Assembly (NCBI GenBank): GCA_016706255.1 | Contig: JADJJZ010000003.1 | Span: forward strand, 902,501 to 966,500 | Source of the DNA: Bacteroidota bacterium | Lineage (GTDB): Bacteria > Bacteroidota > Bacteroidia > Chitinophagales > BACL12 | Reading direction: 5' to 3' | Length of the DNA stretch: 64,000 nt | Shown here: positions 37,224-45,624 of the stretch, piece after piece | How positions within the stretch are numbered: position 1 is the first letter of the stretch | Layout of the letters: each line of letters begins with the position of its first letter | Program-made: the position numbers and the translations under genes | The notes under the pieces: model-generated | What the model was told of the DNA's origin: nothing | Databases searched by the model: none | The model's input: the letters and a program-made list of their open reading frames with translations, nothing else

Positions 37224-38616
37224 CCGGATAATTACAGGCCTCGACATCGGAACAACAAAAATTTGTGCTATTGTAGGACAAATTACCGAAAATGGAAAAA
37301 TTGAAGTGCTGGGCATGGGTAAGGCCGATTCGTTTGGCGTTATGCGTGGTGTGGTTGCCAATATCGATAAAACGGTGGAAGCAATTAAACTCGCTGTTGC
37401 CGATGCAGAACAAAAAAGTGGTGTTACCATTCGTGAAGTTTACGTTGGTATTGCCGGACAACACATTAAAAGTTTACAACACCGCGATATCTTAACCCGC
37501 AACGATGCGGAAAATGAGATTTCAATGGAGGATATTGACCGCATGGTTGAAAACATGCAGAAATTGGTTTTACCTCCGGGCGACAGAATTATTCACGTGT
37601 TACCACAGGAGTTTATTGTTGATGGTGAACTGGGAATTAAAGATCCGATTGGTATGAGTGGTGTTCGCCTTGAAGCAAATTTCCATATCATCACCGGTCA
37701 GATTTCTGCAGCAAAAAATATTTTTAAATGCGTAGAAAAAGCGGGATTAAAAGTTACAGATTTAATTCTTGAACCACTTGCATCTTCAGCATCTGTTTTA
37801 AGTGAAGAAGAAAAAGAAGCCGGCGTTGCACTGGTTGATATTGGTGGCGGAACAACTGATATTGCTATTTTCCAGGATGGTATTATTCGTCACACCGCCG
37901 TAATTCCATTAGGTGGAAATATTATTACCGAAGATATTAAAGAAGGCTGTATGATTATGAAAAATCAGGCAGAAATTCTGAAAGTGAAATTCGGTTGTGC
38001 TTTGGCAACAGAAACTGAGGATAATGAAATTATTTCCATCACCGGATTAAAAGGTCGTGAACCAAAAGAAATTAAAGTGGAAAATCTTGCCCGCATTATT
38101 CAGGCAAGAATGGAAGAAATTCTGGAACACGTATATTATGAAATTAAATTATCAGGATTTCATAAAAAATTAATCGGTGGTATTGTTGTTACCGGCGGTG
38201 GTGCTCAGTTAAAACATATTGTTCAATTAGTTTCTTATATCACCGGAATGGATGCTCGCGTAGGGTTTCCGACTGAGTATCTTTCAAAATCAAAATCTGA
38301 AGATATTCGTCACCCGATGTATGCAACTGCAGTTGGACTTATTTTAAAAGGTGTTGAAGATCGCAACTATCGTGAACAGGTTGTAATTGAAAACGACACT
38401 AAAACCACTGCAACACCTGTATTACAGCAGGAACCGGTTACCGTAAATCAAATGCAGAACAATAATGAGAACGATGAAGCGTTTGAAACTGCAAATGATT
38501 CGTATGAAGAAAATAAATCTGAAAAAAATAAAACCGAAAAACCGGGTTGGCTTAAAAATATGCTGAGCTCAACAAAAAAATGGTTTGAGGAAGATGACGT
38601 TTCAGATTTTAAATAA
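37210..38616 (+). CDS. ftsA: cell division protein FtsA
   Basis: A 468-residue actin-like protein that ties FtsZ to the membrane. It starts ITGLDIGTTKICAIVGQ, holds the SHS2/1C region (REVYVGIAGQHIKSLQHRD) and ALVDIGGGTTDIAIF near 217-231, with VVTGGGAQL later. The C-terminus is a long polar stretch (Asn/Glu-rich) followed by WLKNMLSSTKKWFEEDD, an amphipathic membrane-targeting helix. It overlaps ftsQ and is followed by ftsZ after 78 bp. Confidence 0.95.
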   Translation: MSRNNRIITGLDIGTTKICAIVGQITENGKIEVLGMGKADSFGVMRGVVANIDKTVEAIKLAVADAEQKSGVTIREVYVGIAGQHIKSLQHRDILTRNDAENEISMEDIDRMVENMQKLVLPPGDRIIHVLPQEFIVDGELGIKDPIGMSGVRLEANFHIITGQISAAKNIFKCVEKAGLKVTDLILEPLASSASVLSEEEKEAGVALVDIGGGTTDIAIFQDGIIRHTAVIPLGGNIITEDIKEGCMIMKNQAEILKVKFGCALATETEDNEIISITGLKGREPKEIKVENLARIIQARMEEILEHVYYEIKLSGFHKKLIGGIVVTGGGAQLKHIVQLVSYITGMDARVGFPTEYLSKSKSEDIRHPMYATAVGLILKGVEDRNYREQVVIENDTKTTATPVLQQEPVTVNQMQNNNENDEAFETANDSYEENKSEKNKTEKPGWLKNMLSSTKKWFEEDDVSDFK

Positions 38617-38694
38617 AAAAAATACCTGCATCTGACCGTGCAGTTTAAATAAACCAACTAAGTAAACCTTTTATAAAAAGCGCTACAACAAATT

Positions 38695-40512
38695 ATGTAT
38701 TTCGATATACCAAAAGAACAATCATCAATTATTAAGGTAATTGGTGTTGGTGGTGGCGGATCAAATGCCGTAAACCACATGTTCATGCAGGGCATTAAAG
38801 ATGTGAACTTTGTAATTTGCAATACCGATCAACAGGCATTGGAAATGAGCCCGGTTCCAAATAAAATTCAATTGGGACCAAGTCTCACAAAAGGCCGTGG
38901 AGCCGGTTCACACCCTAGTGTCGGACAACAGGCTGCAATGGAAAGTATGCAGGAAATTAAAGCCCTGCTCGAAAAAAATACGGAAATGGTTTTCATCACA
39001 GCCGGTATGGGCGGTGGAACCGGAACCGGTGGCGCTCCTGTTGTAGCAAAACTGGCAAAGGAAATGGGCATTCTTACCATCGGTATTGTTACCGTTCCTT
39101 TTGGCTTTGAAGGAAAAAGAAGAAGAACGCAGGCACATGAAGGTTTAGAAACATTAAAACATTTTGTAGATGCAATTCTGATTGTTTCCAACGATAAATT
39201 GCGTGAAATGTTTGGCAACCTCGCATGGAACGAAGCCTTTGCAAAAGCAGATGATATTTTAACTACTGCTGCAAAAGGTATTGCCGAAATTATTACCGTT
39301 CCCGGTTATGTGAACGTGGATTTTGAAGATGTGAAAACAGTATTACGCGATAGCGGTCTGGCAATTATGGGTTCAGGAAGTGCGGAAGGTGAAAATCGTG
39401 CATTGGAAGCTGTAAGTGTTGCATTGGAATCGCCATTATTAAATGATAATGATATTCGTGGTGCAAGAAATATTTTATTAAACATTTCATCCGGCTCTAA
39501 AGCTGTGTTAATGGATGAAATTGCATCTATTACCGATTATGTGCAGGAAGCAGCAGGTAACGATTGTGATATTATCTGGGGGAATTGTACAGATGAAACT
39601 TTAGGTGAAAAAATTATGGTAACGGTAATTGCAACCGGTTTCGAAACCATCGAACAACGCAATACCCGCATCAAAAAAAACACCTATAAAATCACACATG
39701 TTGATACCAACGAAATGGTTTCAACTAAACAAGCACCAGTAGCGAAAGAAACAGAAGTTTTGGAAGAACCGGTTGAAAAAGAAGAAGAACCTGAAATTAA
39801 ACTGGTAAATAAAAACGAAGTTAAACTCGAAAAAAAAGAGATTAAAAAAGAAGAGGATACTAATCCGCGCCAGTTTGCATTTAATTTCGACATGTTTGCT
39901 CCGGTAGAGGAAAAAATTGAAATTAAAAAAAATCCTGAACCGGTTGCAGAAATAATAAATGAAACACCAATTACGGAAATTGTTGCTGAAGATAAAATAG
40001 AAGTAACACCTGTAGCTGTTGTTAATCCGGTAAATGAAATTACGGAAGAACCAATTGCGGAAATTAAAAATGAAACTGAAATTGAAGCCGCACCTTTCTT
40101 CGAAATTAAAAAAATAACCAAAGAAATTGTTGAAGACGATGTGCAGGCAGAGGAAGAAATAATTTCTTACGTTAAAAAAGAAGAAATTATACCTATTGCA
40201 GAAAAAGAGGAAATTACTTTAAATACTCAACGCAATGAGCCAAAAACATTTATCACAAACAACGATAAAATGGATGTGGTAAATAATGCTTCAAGCGACA
40301 GAATTAATCGCTTAAAAAGTATGAGCATGAAATTGAATAACAACAATCTGGAAGAGATTGAAAAAGTGCCTGCTTATATGCGTCGCAATATTGACCTGGA
40401 AGAAACACCTGATGCGAGAGAAATTAATGTGTCGAAATACAATGTGGTAAATGGTGAAAACGGACCGGAGTTAAAAAAGAATAATTCATTTTTGCACGAC
40501 AACGTAGATTAA
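38695..40512 (+). CDS. ftsZ: cell division protein FtsZ
   Basis: A 605-residue tubulin-like GTPase. The core starts IKVIGVGGGGSNAVNHM, carries the GTP-binding signature GMGGGTGTGGAPVVA at about 103-117 and NVDFEDVKTVL. The core ends near residue 325; the rest is an unusually long (about 280 residues), Glu/Lys-rich, low-complexity linker, and the tail ends with conserved-looking VPAYMRRNIDLEE. Most bacterial FtsZ proteins are near 380-400 residues; long linkers are known in Bacteroidota. It closes the dcw cluster. Confidence 0.96.
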   Translation: MYFDIPKEQSSIIKVIGVGGGGSNAVNHMFMQGIKDVNFVICNTDQQALEMSPVPNKIQLGPSLTKGRGAGSHPSVGQQAAMESMQEIKALLEKNTEMVFITAGMGGGTGTGGAPVVAKLAKEMGILTIGIVTVPFGFEGKRRRTQAHEGLETLKHFVDAILIVSNDKLREMFGNLAWNEAFAKADDILTTAAKGIAEIITVPGYVNVDFEDVKTVLRDSGLAIMGSGSAEGENRALEAVSVALESPLLNDNDIRGARNILLNISSGSKAVLMDEIASITDYVQEAAGNDCDIIWGNCTDETLGEKIMVTVIATGFETIEQRNTRIKKNTYKITHVDTNEMVSTKQAPVAKETEVLEEPVEKEEEPEIKLVNKNEVKLEKKEIKKEEDTNPRQFAFNFDMFAPVEEKIEIKKNPEPVAEIINETPITEIVAEDKIEVTPVAVVNPVNEITEEPIAEIKNETEIEAAPFFEIKKITKEIVEDDVQAEEEIISYVKKEEIIPIAEKEEITLNTQRNEPKTFITNNDKMDVVNNASSDRINRLKSMSMKLNNNNLEEIEKVPAYMRRNIDLEETPDAREINVSKYNVVNGENGPELKKNNSFLHDNVD

Positions 40513-40532
40513 TTCGCCAATTAATAAAATAC

Positions 40533-40562
40533 AAGGCGCTTCGAAAGAGGCGCCTTTTTTTC
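40533..40562 (+). terminator. intrinsic terminator of the dcw cluster
   Basis: AAGGCGC (40533-40539) pairs with GCGCCTT (40550-40556), then a T run to 40562. It lies 20 bp after the ftsZ stop. Confidence 0.85.
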
Positions 40563-40629
40563 TGCTATAATGGCAGATTTTGGGTCTTTTTAGGGGTTTT
40601 TCGACTGCATTATTGTCATAGTCTCTAAG

Positions 40630-40670
40630 ACCTTCCAGGTTTAAACCTTCCAGGTCTAAACCTGGAAGGT
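40630..40670. repeat. ACCTTCCAGG inverted repeat (three arms)
   Basis: ACCTTCCAGG at 40630-40639 and 40645-40654 and its inverse CCTGGAAGGT at 40661-40670. The second and third form a 10-bp hairpin with a 6-nt loop; the first can pair with the third instead, giving a longer stem (ACCTTCCAGGTTTA with TAAACCTGGAAGGT). Such units are a known interspersed element type in Bacteroidota. It lies between ftsZ and the hydrolase gene. Confidence 0.7.
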
Positions 40671-40737
40671 GTCCAACTTGAAACTGTAATTTTTACCCTC
40701 AACTTTAATTCCTTTCAATATTTCACCACGTCGTTCC

Positions 40738-41598
40738 TCACCCCAAAAACGCCTCTATCACCGGACCTGCAACTACACTTTTTTCCTCCAACACAAAGTG
40801 ACCGGCGTCCTCGTATTTCACAACTTCAGCAGTCGGAAATTGTTCTTGCATCCATAACAAATGTTTTTCAGTTATAAATGCATCTTTCATCCCCCAAATA
40901 ATTAATACCGGTTTATTTTTTAACACGGGTAACATTTTACCGATTGATTCATAATAATCCTGATCGCGTAATAATGATTTTGCGAAGGAAACTGTTCCAT
41001 TACGTTCACCTGCATTGCCAAATGGTTTTAAATATTGCTGATGTACTTCAGGCGTTAATCGCGAACGTTCACCAAACGCTGCAGGTAAAATATATTTCGC
41101 AGAAAAATTAAAATAGCGATATAAAAATGGCATCAGCGGACTACCCAAAATGCCTTTCATTTTTTTATACTCCGGTTCATCCTGAATCGAACGGCACCAA
41201 GTATTTAATATAATTAATTTACTGATTTTATCCGGAATTTGTTCTGCAGCAGCTAACCCAATAATTCCACCAAAATCGTGCACCAGCATTGTAAACTGAT
41301 TTAATTGCAAATGGTTAATCAGTTTTAATAAAGTTGCCGTGTGATTTTGAATACTATAATCATACCCCGAAGGTTTATCGGATAAGCCAAAACCGATATG
41401 GTCTAAAGCAATACAGCGATATTTTTTGGATAAATATTTAATTACATTCCTGAATTCAAAACTCCACGAAGGTGTGCCGTGCACAAACAGTAGCACTTCG
41501 CCTTGACCTTCATCAATATAATGTAATTGCGCTCCATCTACGGTGATATAATTGTGTGCAAATGGATATTCCTTCGTATTTAACCAGTTGGTATTCAT
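40738..41598 (-). CDS. alpha/beta hydrolase, haloalkane dehalogenase-like
   Basis: A 286-residue alpha/beta-fold hydrolase. The oxyanion region FVHGTPSWSFEFR at about 38-50, the nucleophile elbow LVHDFGG with Asp108, a later WGMKDAF and the catalytic His in DAGHFVLEE are seen. An Asp nucleophile and HGTP point to the haloalkane dehalogenase/epoxide hydrolase group. The halide-binding Trp next to the nucleophile in many dehalogenases (HDWGG) is Phe here, so dehalogenase activity is unproven. Its start overlaps the TetR gene by 4 bp, and TetR probably controls it. Confidence 0.8.
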   Translation of the reverse strand: MNTNWLNTKEYPFAHNYITVDGAQLHYIDEGQGEVLLFVHGTPSWSFEFRNVIKYLSKKYRCIALDHIGFGLSDKPSGYDYSIQNHTATLLKLINHLQLNQFTMLVHDFGGIIGLAAAEQIPDKISKLIILNTWCRSIQDEPEYKKMKGILGSPLMPFLYRYFNFSAKYILPAAFGERSRLTPEVHQQYLKPFGNAGERNGTVSFAKSLLRDQDYYESIGKMLPVLKNKPVLIIWGMKDAFITEKHLLWMQEQFPTAEVVKYEDAGHFVLEEKSVVAGPVIEAFLG

Positions 41599-42140
41599 AT
41601 TTTATATTTTTGAAAAAGTACTTTTTTAATTGAAGCTAACGGGAAATATTTTGGTGCCATTAAATGATTTACTACCAATCCGTCAATCAGCGTAAAAAAT
41701 AATTTTGCTTCATCTGCCGGATGGGCATATCCTAATGCTTTAAAATTTTGCGTCAGCGTGCTGTTAATATAATCTCTGGCCTTTGCATAATCCTTATCTA
41801 AAAATTGCTGTACACCATCCTGCATTTTAATAGCGTGAAACAAGCGCCAGAAATCTTTGTTTGCTGCTACCAAAGCAAAAGTTGATTCTACATGCAATGC
41901 CAACGCTTTTTTGGGTGGCAGTTTTTCGCGGTAGGCCGACATACTCGCCTGCACATCCGCAAAGCCGGTTTCCAAAATGGCTAACAGTAAATCTTCTTTT
42001 GAAGTAAAATAGTTATACATCAACCCTTGTGCAACGTCGGCTTCCCGCGCTATGGTTGCAATTGATGTGCTGCCGTAACCCTTTTCCGCAAACAAGCGGA
42101 GGGCCGTTTCCATGATGTGGTCTTTCTGATTTGTTTTCAT
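41595..42140 (-). CDS. TetR-family transcriptional regulator
   Basis: A 181-residue protein with an N-terminal TetR HTH (IMETALRLFAEKGYGSTSIATIAREADVAQGLMYNYFTSKEDLL). I set the start at the ATG at 42140 (MKTNQK), because the longer start (GTG at 42161) lies inside a perfect palindrome that is more likely its operator. It forms a two-gene unit with the hydrolase downstream (4-bp overlap). The ligand is unknown. Confidence 0.9.
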   Translation of the reverse strand: MKTNQKDHIMETALRLFAEKGYGSTSIATIAREADVAQGLMYNYFTSKEDLLLAILETGFADVQASMSAYREKLPPKKALALHVESTFALVAANKDFWRLFHAIKMQDGVQQFLDKDYAKARDYINSTLTQNFKALGYAHPADEAKLFFTLIDGLVVNHLMAPKYFPLASIKKVLFQKYKI

Positions 42141-42142
42141 TA

Positions 42143-42160
42143 TGAATGAACGTTCATTCA
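42143..42160. promoter_or_regulatory. palindromic TetR operator
   Basis: TGAATGAACGTTCATTCA is a perfect 18-bp palindrome, the shape typical of TetR-family operators. It lies directly upstream of the chosen TetR start, so the regulator probably represses its own two-gene unit. Confidence 0.75.
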
Positions 42161-42224
42161 CAAAGGTAGATGCACTTTTTTAATTCACCAAATTTATTTT
42201 TTTAGGGAGATTGTAATGTGTTAT

Positions 42225-43268
42225 TTATAAAGGACGTTTCGCAACTGCTTTTACAAAATCGGTAATAATATAAGCAACGAGTTTTCCGGTTTTATTGTCC
42301 ATTTGTTTATGGGCCAAAACCGGCGCACCTTCGGCAATGTGGAGGTAGCAGGCGTCTAATGAAGTGCCGCAGTGGTAAACGTATTTGCGGACATCAACAG
42401 GTAACATACCACTTGGTGTGCGTGCACTTACCGGAACGTTTTGGATGGAGTCTAAATCTATTTCAACACCACAAGGTGCATTTTTGCAGAAATGAATACA
42501 ATTATTTAAAGCCAACTCAAAGCTGATTTGTTCGCGGACAAAAATATCATCGTAAGTTTCATAATGTAAATCCGCTGAATGTTGTTCAAACAACGCGAGT
42601 GCGGTGTGAATATTATAGGATTCATGTAATCCGAACACCGCATATTTTGTTAAATATTTTTCATGATAAGCATATAAAAATCCATTGCCGCTGTGACGCC
42701 CCAACATCGGACGCATATCGCTATGCGGGTCGCAATTTATTACGTGAATGCCATGCAGTTTTTTTCCAAGATTAATACCTTTAATTATCGGATAAGCATT
42801 GTTATGTCCGCCCCCAACTACAATTGGAATTTTACCCGCTGCACTTATTTTTTCAATTACGGCACAAACACGTGCATCAACCTTGCCAACTAACCATCTT
42901 GCTTTTTCAATATCCGTATCTGATTTATAGTTTAATCCGTTGGCCATTTCCATTAAATCATCCATATCTACATGACCTAAAATCAGTAATTCCTTGCCGT
43001 TGCAAAACTGATTGCTTTGCATGTTTAATAAAAAATCGAGACTCGGTTTCCAGGCGGCATAAGCACCACCGCGACCGTGATTTGCGCGAACACCAATGTC
43101 TTCAGGAATGCCCAGCACGACAAATTTTGCCTGATCATATTTTAATTGTTGCTCCCAGTTTTCGGTGTCCTGAATGGTATGAACCGTTTCACCAATTTTG
43201 GTTTCACCGTGACGATGTTTTGTTCTGGAAATAATTTCTTCCTTTGAATAAAAATGTATGTGGACCAT
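42225..43268 (-). CDS. arginase-family hydrolase, probably formimidoylglutamase
   Basis: A 347-residue ureohydrolase-fold metalloenzyme. Metal-binding blocks are IVVGGGHNNAYP, VINCDPHSDMRP and VEIDLDSIQN; the second block has DPHSD in place of the usual DxHxD. HGRGGAYAAW near the start fits formimidoylglutamase-like proteins of Bacteroidota (histidine degradation), though no other hut gene is near. Agmatinase or guanidinobutyrase cannot be excluded. It is transcribed alone, ahead of the TetR unit. Confidence 0.75.
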   Translation of the reverse strand: MVHIHFYSKEEIISRTKHRHGETKIGETVHTIQDTENWEQQLKYDQAKFVVLGIPEDIGVRANHGRGGAYAAWKPSLDFLLNMQSNQFCNGKELLILGHVDMDDLMEMANGLNYKSDTDIEKARWLVGKVDARVCAVIEKISAAGKIPIVVGGGHNNAYPIIKGINLGKKLHGIHVINCDPHSDMRPMLGRHSGNGFLYAYHEKYLTKYAVFGLHESYNIHTALALFEQHSADLHYETYDDIFVREQISFELALNNCIHFCKNAPCGVEIDLDSIQNVPVSARTPSGMLPVDVRKYVYHCGTSLDACYLHIAEGAPVLAHKQMDNKTGKLVAYIITDFVKAVAKRPL

Positions 43269-43320
43269 TTGACAAATTTAAAACTTAACAGCAGATCAAT
43301 TAATAAATCAACAACATAAA

Positions 43321-43348
43321 AAAAGCCCTGTCTAAAAACAAGGCTTTT
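43321..43348 (-). terminator. intrinsic terminator of lpdA
   Basis: On the minus strand AAAGCCTTG pairs with CAGGGCTTT (one G-U pair) with an 8-nt loop and a T run. It lies between the lpdA stop and the arginase-family gene. Confidence 0.75.
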
Positions 43349-43373
43349 AAATTTTTATCTATTTAATTAAAAA

Positions 43374-44762
43374 TTATAAATGAATTACTTCACCATACGC
43401 AGCAGCCGCAGCTTCCATAATTGCTTCACTCATTGTAGGGTGTGGATGAATTGCTTTAATAATTTCATGTCCCGTTGTTTCTAATTTACGAGCTACAACT
43501 ACTTCAGCAATCATTTCAGTAACATTTGCACCAATCATGTGGGCACCTAAAAACTCACCGTATTTAGCATCAAAAATTAATTTTATAAAACCTTCAGGAT
43601 TGCCACCGGCTTTTGCTTTTCCGCTTGCCGTAAATGGAAATTTTCCGATTTTTAATTCATATCCAGCAGCTTTTGCAGCAGCTTCTGTCATGCCCACACT
43701 GGCAATTTCAGGAGAGCAATAAGTACATCCCGGAATATTATTATAATCAATGCCTTCGGGTTTATGACCTGCAATTGCTTCAACGCAGGTAATACCTTCT
43801 GCGCTGGCAACGTGTGCTAATGCAGGGCCGGGAGTAACATCTCCAATAGCATAATATCCGTCAACATTTGTTTTGTAATATTTGTCGACAGTTATTTTAC
43901 CTTTTTCAGTTTTTATACCAACAGTTTCCAGTCCGATATTTTCGATATTGGCAACAACGCCGGCAGCACTTAATACAATATCACATTCAATTATTTCTTC
44001 GCCTTTTGCCGATTTCACTTTTACTTTACAACCTTCGCCTGCAGTATCAACACCTTCAACTGATGATGAAGTCATAATGGTAATACCTTGTTTTTTGAAA
44101 TTGCGCGCTAATTCTTTAGAAATTTCTTCATCTTCAACAGGCACAATACGATCCATAAATTCAACAATGGTAACCTGAGTGCCGATTGAATTATAGAAAT
44201 AGGCAAACTCAACACCAATTGCACCTGCACCTACTACAACTAATTTTTTTGGTTGCACCGCAAGGTTCATTGCTTCGCGATAGCCGATAATTTTTTTACC
44301 ATCCTGTTTCATGGTTGGTAAATCTTTACTGCGTGCACCTGTTGCAATAATAATATGGTTGGCAGCAACAATTTTTTTACCACCGGCATTATCGGTAACC
44401 TCAATTGTTTTTCCCGGTTTTACAATTCCGCTACCTTCAATAATATCGATTTTATTTTTTTTCATGAGGAACTGAACACCTTTGCTCATTCCGCCGGCAA
44501 CGTCGCGACTGCGTTTTACCATTCCGGCAAAATCTGCTGTGGCGCCATTAATTTGGATACCGTAATCAGCCGCATGTTTCATATATTCAAAAACCTGAGC
44601 ACTTTTTAATAATGCTTTGGTAGGAATACAACCCCAGTTCAAACAAATTCCACCTAATTCAGCGCGTTCAACAATGGCAGTTTTTAAGCCCAATTGCGAA
44701 GCTCTAATAGCCGCAACATATCCTCCGGGTCCGCTTCCTAATATAATTACATCGTAGTTCAT
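43374..44762 (-). CDS. lpdA: dihydrolipoyl dehydrogenase (E3)
   Basis: A 462-residue flavoprotein that reoxidises the lipoyl groups of 2-oxo acid dehydrogenases and the glycine cleavage system. FAD motif VIILGSGPGGYVAAIRA at the start, the redox disulfide GGICLNWGCIPTKALLKSA, NAD motif VVVGAGAIGVEFA, YAIGDVTPGPALAHVAS, and the C-terminal His-Glu HPHPTMSEAIMEA are complete. No 2-oxo acid dehydrogenase gene is next to it. Confidence 0.95.
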   Translation of the reverse strand: MNYDVIILGSGPGGYVAAIRASQLGLKTAIVERAELGGICLNWGCIPTKALLKSAQVFEYMKHAADYGIQINGATADFAGMVKRSRDVAGGMSKGVQFLMKKNKIDIIEGSGIVKPGKTIEVTDNAGGKKIVAANHIIIATGARSKDLPTMKQDGKKIIGYREAMNLAVQPKKLVVVGAGAIGVEFAYFYNSIGTQVTIVEFMDRIVPVEDEEISKELARNFKKQGITIMTSSSVEGVDTAGEGCKVKVKSAKGEEIIECDIVLSAAGVVANIENIGLETVGIKTEKGKITVDKYYKTNVDGYYAIGDVTPGPALAHVASAEGITCVEAIAGHKPEGIDYNNIPGCTYCSPEIASVGMTEAAAKAAGYELKIGKFPFTASGKAKAGGNPEGFIKLIFDAKYGEFLGAHMIGANVTEMIAEVVVARKLETTGHEIIKAIHPHPTMSEAIMEAAAAAYGEVIHL

Positions 44763-44812
44763 AATTCCTCAGTTTAAGTTTTGCAGGCGCAAAGATACGG
44801 CAAACCGTGGAA

Positions 44813-45624
44813 TGTATAGAAAAGGGAACGCAGAGCCCTACGGGCCGCAGATTTGGCTGATTTTTGCTAATAAAGGGAGAAAATTGATTTATGGGATTAA
44901 AAAATGGATAAAATAGGTTCAATTTCATCGCACAAAAATTAGCACTCATTTGCGGAATCCCCACACATATCTATTTAAAAAATCCGTCTATATCCGTTCA
45001 ACCCGTCTCGATAGCAATCGGGATCCGCGTTCCCTTTCAAATACAACCCACAAAAAATCAGCGTCCCGCTAGCGGGAATCTTCCAAACACATCCTATAAA
45101 AAATCAGCTTCAATCAGCAAAAATCAGCGACCCGCCTGCCGGGTTCCGCGTTCCTTTTCACCCTCGTCCAAAAAATCCCATTAATCGAAATTTTACCACA
45201 AAGAACCAAAGGCCGCAAAGTAACGCTAAGGAAAAATGTTTAGATTATGTGTTATAAGATCCCACAGCGCACCAAATCCCATCCACCCAAATAAGTAATC
45301 AGCTCCCCGCTAGCGGGAATCTTCCAAACACATCCAATAAAAAATCAGTTTAAATCCGCCCAAATCAGCGACCCGCTTGCCGGGTTCAGCGTTCCAAAAA
45401 AATCCGTCCCATATCCGTTCAACCCGTTCAATCCGTGTTCCATTTCAAAAACATCCCACAAAAAATCAGCTTCCGCTTGCGGCATCCTCAAACACATCAT
45501 CCCAAAAAAATCAGTTTAAATCCGCCCAAATCAGCGACCCGCTTGCCGGGTTCAGCGTTCCAAAAAAAATCCGTCCCCTATCCGTTCAACCCGTTCAATC
45601 CGTGTTCCCTTTAAAATCCGTCCA
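44813..45624. repeat. intergenic cluster of family-type repeats
   Basis: About 800 bp without a gene between lpdA and glpK. Two ~104-bp copies of one unit (45339-45441 and 45503-45608) share aatcagcgacccgcttgccg, then a run of A, then atccgttcaacccgttcaat. Degenerate copies occur at about 44960-45040 and 45090-45150. Small palindromes (CCCGCTAGCGGG, and hairpins of ACCCGCTTGCCGGGT type) are scattered through it. It resembles the interspersed repeats seen between genes in Bacteroidota. A 156-codon plus-strand frame here (45377-45847) is a product of the repeats and the glpK antisense. Confidence 0.8.

Noticed and set aside
40738..41598. Confirmed haloalkane dehalogenase
   Set aside because: The Trp that usually follows the nucleophile Asp is Phe, so only the family is claimed.
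44813..45624. CRISPR array
   Set aside because: Repeat units are about 104 bp, unevenly spaced and diverged, and no cas genes are present.
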